DNA of 64,000 nt from Sinonovacula constricta (taxonomy: Eukaryota; Mollusca; Bivalvia; Cardiida; Solecurtidae), in NCBI GenBank assembly GCA_007844125.1, contig CM017571.1, forward strand, positions 30,716,856 through 30,780,855, given 5' to 3'. Position numbers and translations under genes: made by a program. Positions 1 through 12,200 of this stretch are shown here, piece by piece (positions within the stretch are counted from its first letter, which is position 1; every line of letters starts with the position of its first letter). The notes under the pieces were generated by a model, which was not told the origin of the DNA, ran no database searches, and worked only from the letters and a program-made list of their open reading frames with translations.

Positions 1-27
1 CAGTTTGATAAGCTTGGATCTCTGATC

Positions 28-262
28 TTAGTCACAATGGTTGCGTCCTTCTTTAGAGCGACACCACATGTGACTACACATTTTGCATTTGCTGCGAGTA
101 TTCATACACAGCAAGTTTGGTATGTCATAGAAGGATACAATCCAGAACTTCCAGTTGGTGAGAGTCCTCTGTTTGACGTACTCCTCAAACATCTCTTTCA
201 TCTCATTGGCCCTCTGTCTGGTCACGGGCACACCAGTAGCTGGCAGCTGCGACTGGCAGATA
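28..262 (-). CDS. MLXIP: Mondo exon 16: start of C-terminal dimerisation region with an in-frame read-through tail
   Basis: After a CTAG acceptor the exon encodes SICQSQLPATGVPVTRQRAN and continues to LTNWKFWI, closely matching vertebrate MLXIP and ChREBP up to residue 975. Vertebrate proteins then read FSILIRPLFES. Here the frame instead continues VSFYDIPNLLC and a cysteine-rich basic stretch to a stop at 28-30. A possible donor (ATT/GTATCC) lies exactly at the loss of similarity, between 139 and 138. The likely reading is a coding exon of 139-262 spliced to a DCD/WMC exon beyond the left edge, with the tail being intron or an alternative ending. Confidence 0.75.
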
Positions 263-3200
263 CTAGCAGGAAGGTGACAAAAATGAGAAGTGAATATGAA
301 TGTAGAGGAAAAAGGCTATAAGTTTATATAATAGAAGAAAACAGAAGGAGTAGTGCACAAATTTTAGGAGAAAAAAACAATGGAAAACAACTTCAGGGGT
401 ACAATGAGGGTAATCTCCCTTGGTTTGGTCCTGTCTTTGAAGAACAACAAATGCAGTCAGAAGACAGCACAGACTCCACATTTCTCACTGCTAGATATAA
501 AGGTGGTATCCAAATATAGGTGCCTATGTTTACGTGAAACACTATTCTACCCCTGTTCTGGGGAATTTTGGAATAGTTCCTGCATAAACTACTTAAGGTT
601 TAAATTAAATCTGTTTATAACACTATCTCAATGTTAGACAGTATGAATTGTGAATTTTATCCTTTTCAATGTGAATTCTTTCCACATTTATGAATGATCA
701 CTTTCAATGTGAATTCTTTCCAAATCTATCAATGATCACTTTCAATGTGATTTTTTCCAAATCTATGAATGATCACTTTCAATGTGCATTCTTTCCAAAT
801 CTATGAATGATCACGTTATGGAGTGGAATTGCTTGGAGGTAAAAATGTGACCTTAACTTAAATCACAGCAGCAACTCTAATGTTGGTTTAGGCATATCAT
901 CTCAATTATATGCCTGGAGGTGAAGTTATACTGACACCTTAGTATGATGTTTGAGGTGAGAAATTCTAATGAAAAATAAAGTAATTATCTTCACAAGAAG
1001 TTTCTACAGTTGAAATTAAAGAGCAACAAAATGCAGAAAAACTTAAGCAATTAGAGTTATCCCACAAATACATCACAAGATGTCAAGGTTAATCAACTGT
1101 GCAAATCTGAATAGACTGCAATGAATAATAATAATAGTAAAGGAAAAGTTATCTGAAAAGAATTTGCCATGAAAAGTAATGAAGGGCAATAACTCTTGAT
1201 TAAGTAATAATAATAATAATAATAATAAATAATGCATTCTAACTTATCCTTCTACAACTCACACTATACATCCATTATTAATTATCCAGAAAATTAAAAA
1301 AGTATGAACAAATTTAAATAAATAATCAAGGTGGAGTTATTTGCACTGACCAAACAGACCTATGATGCCCTCCACACCATATTACGACCCTCCAGGCATA
1401 TTCAAAAAAGCAAACGAGAACATATTTGTTACCTTATGGCCTGGTTAAGGGCATTAATCTCTTGTTTCAGAATGTCTGCCTCATGCTGCATCTGACTGCG
1501 CTCCGACTTCAACTTCTTGCAGTACTCAGCAGCTGAAATACACATGGAGCTTACATAGAATAATTGAGACTAGACACATTCAATCTCACTTGTGTAGATA
1601 AAAACATTCCACTAAAAGTCAGTTCTATTATGAAGAGTTAAAATAACATTTACAATCAACAGATCAGAAAAAGTAAGAGTTGATGCATATAACTTTAAAT
1701 ATTTGTTTTCCGATTAAAAATACCTTCATATTTTCTTAATGAGTTGTACATAAGGATAATCAGTAATTTATTGTTGTTATTGAAATACATCATCATGACT
1801 AATTATGATCATTATAGCCCCAACTAATTTGGTGTAGGAAGACCCCTGAAAATTTCTGGGAAGAACCACTGGTGCACCGCAATGGTAAGAACTTCCCACA
1901 TTAAGTGGTTAGAGGCTAAGCATTCAGAGGAGTTACAATTTGGCAACTCTTCCACAATGCCACGGCTGCCCTCAGTCATCTGTGTTCTTTGACGGAATCA
2001 AAGCGTTCTTTTAAAGGGTTAAGTTTACCCTGTATTGTTATGTCAAGGCCATAGTTTTACCTATAATCTCACATGTTATACTTACTTTTCTGCAACATGG
2101 CTGCCTTGCTGACCTTAGCGTTTGGGTTTTGACTCAGGGAGGGAATTATTGTGTTCAGTAGGTCAAACCCACTCTGTAAATATACAACAGTAATGTCATT
2201 GTCAAAGTTAGTATGTTAAATGCACTCTGTAAATAATCAACAGCAAATTAATGTGTAATGTATGTCAAACCTACTCTGCAAATATGTCATTGTTTAAGTG
2301 AGTATAGAAAACTCATTGTGAAAATAAGTAGTATTGTTGGGTAAAGTATTTCAAAACCAAAGTATAAATATACCACAGCAATATTTTGGAGCAATGTATG
2401 TTAAACCCACTGTGTAAATATTTAGCAAAAAAATTAGTGTCTAATGTCAGTATGTCAAACTCACTTTGAAAATATACCACAGTAATATTATTGAGTAGAG
2501 TATGTCAAACTCAATTTGTAAATATACCACAGCAATATTATTGAGTAAAGTATGTCAAACCCCGTGTAAATATACAACAGTAATGTCATTGTCTAATATC
2601 AGTATGTCAAACCCAATGTATGTTAAACCCACTGATTAAATATTTAACAAAAATATTATTATCTAATGTCAGTATCTGAAACTCACTGTGTAGATATACT
2701 ACAGATATTTTTTAATGTGTAAAATATACAACATGAATGCTTTTGGTCTAATGTCAAAGAACTAAATAGAAAGTGGCATTTTTAGTGATAATTCCTTCTA
2801 CTGTCACATCTAAACTGTAGCCTTATTTTAATCAATGGAAATTTGTTTATTAGGTTTATCATCCCACCAACAGTATTTCAGTTATCTGGAGATGGTGTCT
2901 CAATGTAATATAGAGCAGAATAGTAAAGCTGATTGTTTATTGGGTTTATTGTCCTGCCAACAGTATTTCAGTTATCTGGAGACAGTGTCTTAACTGAAGA
3001 TACAGCAAAATAGTAAAGCAGATTGTTTATTGGGTTTATTGTCCCCAAAACAGTATTGCAGTTATATGGAGACGGTGTCTCAATGTAATATAGAGCAGAA
3101 AAGTAAAGCAGATTGTTTATTGGGTTTATTGTCCCACCAACAGTATTTCAGTTATCTGGAAACAGTGTCTTAACTGAAGTTACAGCAAAATAGTAAAGCA

Positions 3201-6200
3201 GATTTTGATGCATGAATTATCTGTTATGAAAAATTATAAATAGGAATTGCTTAAATTTTTGTGTCACAATTTATGCGCATTATGATATTTTTGTCAAACT
3301 ATGAATGTCAATTTGGTAAAAGTTTCAAATTATAAAAAATAGTAAAGTGAACAAACTATGATTCGATCTAGTATTTAAAACCTTCTTTATTCAGTTTTAA
3401 CACAAAACTAAGCCAGGAGAGACTAAAAGGAAGTAATTATCCAAAGAAAGAGCTCATTTTTCTTAAATGAAAATATAATTAAATATACTTTATTTAAAAA
3501 CAATGCTTATTCTATGCAAATATTATGCCAGTATCTAATCTTGTAGTTAAAATAAACATAAATTATCAGCCAGAATTTCATCAAGGTGATAGACTGTGCC
3601 AACACATAAAAAGGCATTTAGGTGACATGTGAAGAAAAATGAGATGTACCATTAGCTTTAATAGATTCATTAAATCTCCTTATTAATCTAAAATTGATTT
3701 CAATTTTGATCAACTAAAGAAATGACAAAACAATAAAAAAAACACATTATAAATGAAAGGTACAATATCAATACAGATATGTATAAGGCTGGGTCAGAAT
3801 AGTGATATTTACGTTCTGATAAATTGGTAATACCCAGCATCCCTAAGAAAAAACAACAACTCCAAATGGTATGCAATCCTTACCACTTAAGTTTGTTTGA
3901 TGTAACATTGAATATTCAGTGATGTTAAAGTGATGTTTATTGTCCTTTTTAATACATTTATTTGATAAAATGTGTAAAATGTTAATTCTTACCAATGTTA
4001 TCAAATCCATGGATTACAAAGAAACAAAAAACAAAAATTAACTGCCTACTGTGAAAATGATGTACTCATATCTCGACATCACTTGTGACGAGTGTAAGAA
4101 CTGTTTTTACAGATATTTACCGACAAGTACAAGGTAAAACAAACAGACAACACTGCAGGTATAACAGACACCCCAAGAGACAAAGATATCACAAATGTGT
4201 ACCAGACAATGAATGTAAACTGATTCTTCAGGATTGTCCTTTGTTTGCACTAGGTTTAAGTTAAAGACAACCATCGGCTGTTGCTCTTTCAATACAGACC
4301 TTAACAACAAAAGTGCCATTTTTGATTTTCAAATATTTCTTTTCCAATGTACAACATAATATGGCCAGTTCTAATTTTTCTATGTTATAAATGATGGAAC
4401 AAACAGTGCAAATGATGTGATAAATTTATACTGATTTTTTATGTCAAAGTTTATTTAATATCAAGAGATGTGTTAAATATATAATGTTATTAACTCAAAG
4501 CTTATTAACTAAGTCATATTTTGATAAAATTAGTAATAAGCATATCAATTCATAGGAATACTTTGTAGTAAATAAACAATATAATGCACTGTAACATTAA
4601 ACAAATCTGAATTTTATGTTCTTGAGGCATCATAAATGTACTTAATTCACTAACAAAGTTAAAAAAAAAAGCAAAAATAAAATTAACATACAAGAAAAGA
4701 TAATAAAAATGCATTAGCCATCAAAGAATTCAAAACAAAATGTATATAAAGGATAAGGTGACATACCTTTTGTTGCTGTCCAGGAGTCTAGAAATAAAGT
4801 AAAAGATAAGCTACAATACCAGGTAGATGGAGGGTGTCATGGCTAGGGTATGGTGGTGAAAATAGGGTGCAACTTCATGGTGGATACAAATAGCAGAGTT
4901 TTTAATGGTTGCACAGTTCAGAAAGGAGGTTACAGGCATAGTGTTAAAGTTTTCACTATCTTACATGCCAGATTTTTTTTTCATCTAAAGCCTAATTCAT
5001 TTTTAACTCATGGTTTAAAAAGTAATCTTTAATTTCTTATTTCTTAAGATGAAAAGTACTGGTTTCATATGGTGCTGGGTTTACACCGAATATGGCAGTC
5101 AACAAGAAAAAACAGCTCCAGACAAGATTAGAGAATACAAAGGCTCCAGAAAAGTCAAGAAGATAAAACTGCTCCGGAAAAGTCAAGAAAATAAAACAGC
5201 TCCGGAAAGTCAAGAGGCCAAAACAGCTCCAGAAAAGTCAAGAGGACAAAACAGCTCCAGAAAAGTCAGGAGGCCAAAACAGCTCCGGAAAAGTCAAGAG
5301 GACAAAACAGCTCCAGAAAAGTCAAGAGGCCAAAACAGCTCCAGAAAAGTCAAGAGGACAAAACAGCTCCAGAAAAGTCAAGAGGCCAAAACAGCTCCAG
5401 AAAAGTCAAGAGGCCAAAACAGCTCCAGAAAAGTCAAGAGGCCAAAACAGCTCCAGAAAAGTCAAGAGGCCAAAACAGCTCCAGAAAAGTCAAGAGGCCA
5501 AAACAGCTCCAGAAAAGTCAAGAGGACAAAACAGCTCCAGAAAAGTCAAGAGGCCAAAACAGCTCCAGAAAAGTCAAGAGAACAAAATAGCTCCAGAAAA
5601 GTCAAGAGGCCAAAACAGCTCCAGAAAGTCAAGAGGCCAAAACAGCTCCAGAAAAGTCAAGAGGCCAAAACAGCTCCAGAAAAGTCAAGAAGAGAGAACA
5701 GCTCAAGAAAAGTCAAGAGGGCAAAATAGCTCCAGTTAAAAGTCAAGAGGACAAAACAGCTCCAGAAAAGTCAGGAGGATAAAACAGCTCCAGAAAAGTC
5801 AAGAAGAGAGAACAGCTCAAGAAAAGTCAAGTGGACAAAACAGCTCCAGAAAAGTCAAGAGGACAAAACAGCTCCAGGAAAGTCAAGAAGAGAGAACAGC
5901 TCAAGAAAAGTCAAGTGGACAAAACAGCTCCAGAAAAGTCAAGAGGACAAAACAGCTCCAGGAAAGTCAAAATGACAAAACAGCTCGAGAAAGGTAAATA
6001 GGACAAATAAGCCACAGAACAGTCAAGTGGACAAAAAAGCTCCAGAAAAGTCTAGAGGATGAAACAGGTCCAGAAAAGTCTAGAGGACGAAACATCTCCA
6101 AAAAAGTCAGGAGGACAACTATCTTCAGAAAAGTCAAGTGAATAAAACAGCTTTAGAAAAGTCAAGAGGACAAAACAACTCCAGAAATGTTAAGAGAATA

Positions 6201-9200
6201 AATGGATCTGGAAAAGTCAAAAGGATAGAACAGCTCCAGAAATATAAAAAAGATTTAAAAAAAGATAATGAAATTCTTTTGTGTCTGCGTGGTGCTATTT
6301 ATCTCATAATTCTTGCCGATACTGTATAAATGGTACTTACAACAAATGTTCACATTAAATTAATTTTATGGAATACTCATGTTTTAAGTTTTATGCGAGA
6401 AATAAAGTATTTAAATGATTACTTAACACTTGGTATTATTTTTTCAGTGTTTATATAAGGTAATTTTGTACAGTTAGTTAAGTATTTTTTTTATTGCATT
6501 GTAAAATGGTTATATAAAGTGTTCCAATATTACATAATAATGTGCCTGAATACAAATCTATCAGAAGAGCTATGCTAACTAAATATATATAAATAGAATG
6601 TAAATATACTGGAAATGCCCCATTTAAACATCTCTGCAATGATTTTAATGCTTATTTGTTCATAACAGCAACAATTGCCAGTAAATGACTTATTGTCTTA
6701 AATAAAATTAAGATTATAATTTCTTCAAAAGGTGCTATTCTGAATTTAACATGAACAGTTTGGACAGTCAATGTCTTTTTACACTCTTTGCTGATGTTTT
6801 AGCTACTTTAAGTTAAGTAAAAGAAAAAGATTAGATACCTTTTTAAACAATGTTGTGGGAGCACCTGATGATTTAAATAATAATTAAATGTATTGAGATG
6901 AATATAATGTAATAATACAAATACTAAGGCAGGCAAAACTATAAACATTGTAACACATACACAGTCAAGCCAGCATGCAGTATAAATAGAGATAATACAA
7001 AATAAAATAAAAAAGTAGAATGAATGTACATGAGTAAAAGTAGCATACCTTGATGTTAATGCGACGTTTCTTTTCGGCAGACATATGGTGTGATCGAGGT
7101 GAGCCTGCCACATCATCCTCTATCTTCATGTCAGTGTACTGTGAGTCCTGAGTCTGGAGTATTTTGAAACAGAAGATGGTACACAACAGGAAATATTTTC
7201 ATCATTAAGACCATGGAAAAAAAACAATTATGGGAGAGAAACATATAAAAATGGAGCAAAACCATCAATGAACATTAAAAAAATACAAGAAATGTGGCTA
7301 TGCCAAGAAACAAGATTTTAAACGATTTAACACAAATGATTAGGCTGAAACTGTTTTCCTTTTTAGTAACAGTGACCTTGCCCTTGACCAAAACTGGCCC
7401 CAAATTCAATCCCTAGCTATGTCTGAAGTTTCAGCAAGATAGTTTTATTCGAACTGAAGTTATTGGGCAGTAACTTTTTTCTGTTTTTAGTAACAGTGAC
7501 CTTAACCCGACTGGTCCCAAATCCAATCCCAAGCTAGGTCTTCATGCAAGCTTGCTATAACCAATGTTTCAGCAAGATTGGATAATCCAAACTGAAGTTA
7601 TTGACCGGAACCCCTCTGTTTGATGCTGCCCGCCCTAGCCCAATTTAATAACCAGGATTTCTGCTGAAAACCTGGTCAAACATATATTTGATACAATTAT
7701 GATGTTTGAGAAAAAAAATAAAATCAGCCTATTAAAGGACAATGCTAGATTTTAAGTATTTTAGTATCTGTATAAAGTATAAAGGCCCAACTTACGAGGA
7801 AGCTAGAGTCATCAAAGCTGGAAGTGTGACTGGGAGATGACGAAGCGGCAGTGGCAGCCCCTGCAGGACTGGAGGGCACTGACCCGTAGCTGAAGGGAGA
7901 CGACTGTGATGTGACTGCTAATGTGTTCACAGTGGAAGATGGACTAGTGGCAACCACCACTGTGGTAGGGGTCAAGGTCACTAGAAACAGGTCAAAGATC
8001 AGTGTAGTAGTATTAAACAAAGGTAAAAAGCCAAGAAATGGTAAACCAATGTTAAAAGATAATTGGCTAATAAAGGTAAAATATTGTGTTAAGATAAAAA
8101 ATATGTAGCCATCTTAAGCTAATGTATATTGCAAACTCTCCTCAGACTTGAACAAATACATAGAATTCAATGATGGTGATCATTTTGTAGCTGACAATAG
8201 GTGTACAATTTCCTATATAATATTGGAGATGAGACCCCACCAGGACCTTAATGGTGGTATCCAACAGTTTGCCAATAAAAAATGCATCTAACAATATTAT
8301 TTCCATGTCTGGAGGGAATTTAGGCAAAATTTCTTCATACATTCATATATAAGTAAAGACGATATTGGACACTACCTGTACGAAACAGTACAAATTGCAA
8401 AAATAATCCTCTAAATGTTAATTCTTTTGTAATCTATAAATAAGCATGATCGTAATCTCTGCTAAAAAAGATATTGGCATCAGTGCAGGCAATCCGTCTG
8501 ACAATATAATGTGATCTCAAAAGTAAGTTGTCACATGGTTTATTTTAAAAAATTGCTATCTCTGCAGCACGGCTCAGATAGGAAAAACCTGCTTGGAATG
8601 GCAAGTGGAGATTGTTGATCCACTGTTTACACACATTTAGGGCATTTTGCAGGATCTTTTCAGGTAACAAACTGTTATTTGGTAATATGAGACAACATCT
8701 ATGGTCCAAACTATCAGATACCACCTTTAAACTGAAAGCAAAAAGTCTAACGAATTTAAAAAGTAAGACTGACGTTGAGTTCATTAAGGCCTTTCTATCA
8801 AACATAATGAAATTTATTTAAAGCTGAAAATGTGTTTACAATATTTTCTGTCTTGTGATGACTTTAAACTTAAGTGACTGGGCCTTACCTTGTCTACTCA
8901 CAGACTGTAGCACCTCCTTCACGTTACCATGGCCACTGAATACTTGGTTGGCTGCAGCCAAGAGAACACTCGTTGGAAAGTCTGTGATCTGTAACACCAA
9001 ACATGACAAACCTTACAACAATGTACATGTACAACTCATGCCAGACTAGTCTTAACCTTCTATTTCATAAAGTCCTTTGTTGTTTCCTTTGTTGTTGTTT
9101 TTTTTAACCACATTGCAGTGACCAATTATGGTCATTACAGCAACATCCAGATATTTTAATGAAGGAAGGCCCCAGACAAATGACTGTATGGAACAAGTGG

Positions 9201-12200
9201 TGCATGGCAAGTTAACTCGAATACCTAACAACATTAAGTAATTCACCCTGAATGGGAATTAAACTCACTTAAAATGTTCTTCGGAGAAGTAGGGCAGGTA
9301 CTGACTGTTACTGGAACTGGTAGAGCAATCGGTAGAGTGTCTGCTCCAGGTACAAGAGGCCCCGACATACAAAGTCGTTAAAAATGGTTGTGGTATAGCT
9401 CCCTTGCTAAGGCTCAAGCAAATATAAGGGTAGTTCCACGACTTATTGGCCCAGTGTCAGTTTAATGTGACTAAAATGCTATACATAGAGAAGGCAGCAC
9501 TATATCTGCTTCAAGTTGATACTGTCTCCAGATAACTGAAATTCTGTGGGACGATAAACCCAATAACCACAAACTGACAGTCAACTTCATTTCAAATATT
9601 TATGAGATGTGATTTACAGAATTTTCTTCTATCAAACATTTAGGCAAAATAAACACTGGTTTTAAAGAACAGGAATTGATGTGAACAAAAAAAAGAGGAT
9701 TTTACATTATGATTCAGAGGTCCCACTTACTGGGATTGTAATACTGTTAGGTAATGCTTTCTGCTGCTGTGAGGTGGTTGCATCTTCCTTCACACCAAGG
9801 GCAGCACCAGGGTATGTGCCTGAAACATACAAAATAAGGTGATTGTGAAAATATAGCAAGCTTTAAAAAGGTCTAAATACCACTCATATTAACTTTTATG
9901 TTTTCTCTGAACAGTATCTTCAGTACCATTTTTTGGCCTTTCTAGCAGATGGCGTTCTTAATTTCACCTGATGCAGCATGGAAGATGTTATTCATGCCCA
10001 GAATAGGCTGTACATTTTTACAGAAATAGCTGCAGAAAAATTCGTAAAAGGTGACATGAAATCACAAGCAGAATAGAGTAAGAAAATAAACGAAAGCAAA
10101 AAACTGTTGGGTTTGCTCTTTTTGTTTGATGACTCGTCACAGCTTTGTTCCCACTAAAACATTTGGCTTGCATGTGAATACATTTGTCCTGGGCCTTTTC
10201 AGATTCTGTCATATTTCCTTATTATTGTTGTCTAACACTATTCATGCAATTATATATAAAATATGTTTAAACTATACAAAAAGCCCTTTGGCAAAAACAT
10301 CCCCACAATATTTACAAATGTGAACTACAGAAAACAGAAATTTTAGTAGCTTTTGAGGCCTGTCAATGGTAAGTATGACAGATGAAATTCAATTACCTAA
10401 AAGATTACCTTACTCTATATTTTTTATGCCAAGTTATTAAGAGTCAGCCTAGTCTTTTTTTTTACTGTATTATCCCTACTGTTTTAGTATTAAGAATCAC
10501 AAACAAATCATCCTTCATCATCCTATATGAAAAAATATGTAAATGAAAGACACAGATTTTAAATCACAGAAAATACAATCAGCAAGTAAATGTAAACAAG
10601 CAAATAATTGTATATATCAATTAAGAAAAAGTCTAATACAATAATATATTAATCAACAATAAATGAAATGACATCAATAAAATCACCCCCATCTCCTTAA
10701 CATTTCACACAAGGCTTTTTTCACTGCCAGGGGTAAGGGGCCCATGCCCTATAATTTTCGGGAAAATAGCGTGATTTCTTCCTTAAAGTGGATTGAAAAA
10801 ACCTGATGCAAAGTTACTTTTGAAAGAAAACTGCATGATTTTAAAGACAATTGCTGAGGGGAAGGTGTCTGTAAACTTCTACTAAAGAAGGACAAAAAGT
10901 CCTGGTATTACCAGAATAAGGAGACAGCACTGGTGACAGTCTGCATAGGGTCTCTTCCAGCCACAGCCGGGTGGCATCCCAGCCCACAGAAATATCATTA
11001 GAACCATTCATCCTCCTCTGTTTCTCACACGTTAGGGAACTATACATTTGGGGTAACTTTATGACAATATATCATCCAAACATTGGTTCCCGTTATCAAA
11101 AGAATGTTATTTAAACATTTAGATAACTTTATCACAGATCACTATCCAATACTCAGACTTTCTTAGAACCTCCAGTGTCCCTGAGTATTACCTATTCAAA
11201 AGTAAATTCATTTCTACTTGATTTAAAAGAACAAGGTTAAATTGTTCAAATCAATGACAATTGCGTTGTACAAGGGTTTCTTATTTATGTTGTCCTCCTA
11301 TAAATACAGTCTGTGGCACAACGGGATTTCTTTATGCAGAGATTTATAATATTTTGTTTGGAAACTTTTATTCTTAAAAATAACAAATACCCTATAAACA
11401 TAAAATATTCCCGGCAAAACAATTCCAGTTAATTATGTATTAAAGAATTCTCCTTTGCTACTAATTGAAGCTGACTGCCAGCAATATTGTAAGAATACCC
11501 TCTATTAAAGCAGCAGGTTTTGCTGCCCTTTTTGTCATTAATATATAAGTATAAGGTGAAAAATGTTGACAAAAATAAAACTGTTAAAGCTTTACTAAGT
11601 CATTTGTACATACATAATTTTATAAACTGTTTTACCATGTACCATAAATACTTCACTTAAAATATTAGAATTACATTACTTTTAACTGGAAGAACATTTA
11701 ATCCTGATAATGGAAAATATGTTCCCAACTTTACATTCAATTACTGAATAGCAGAAAGAACTAAGTGTCCAAGTTCCAGCTTCCAAACTTGTTATATTAA
11801 CAAAGTGTCCAGCGTCATCCATCCCACAAAATAACAATCACTGTCTCCTCTATTCAGCATCCAATTAACTTATTAAAACAAAAAACAAAAGACTCCCTCC
11901 TTCAGTTTCCAATAACACAACACACAATTGTAGCCAATACTACATTTAGTGAGTACACCTGTATGGCATGCCACTATAACTTGTCACTATGACCGTTATA
12001 TAAACTGTATCACAACTATTGTGCTTCCCTGAGATTGTCCCACTTCTATGACCCAGTTAACTCTCACACTCACAACAACCTGGTGGCATGCAATTGCATC
12101 ATCTGTCTTAAAGCTTTACTCAATGACAACTCATAAAAACTCCAGTTTTAATAATTCCTATTCTTCTCCATAGTGTTAACAATACTACTGACCAGTTGAA

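Larger units (their letters stand above)
263..1432 (-). other. Mondo intron 15
   Basis: AT-rich intron between exons 15 and 16. It holds a truncated copy of the small TIR element family (from about 497) with a 38-bp tandem repeat at 664-814, and a TAA microsatellite at 1205-1228. No coding exon was recognised here. Confidence 0.7.

Noticed and set aside
5049..5729. 226-codon plus-strand open frame
   Set aside because: It is entirely produced by the stop-free 28-bp minisatellite and is antisense within an intron; no splice or promoter context.
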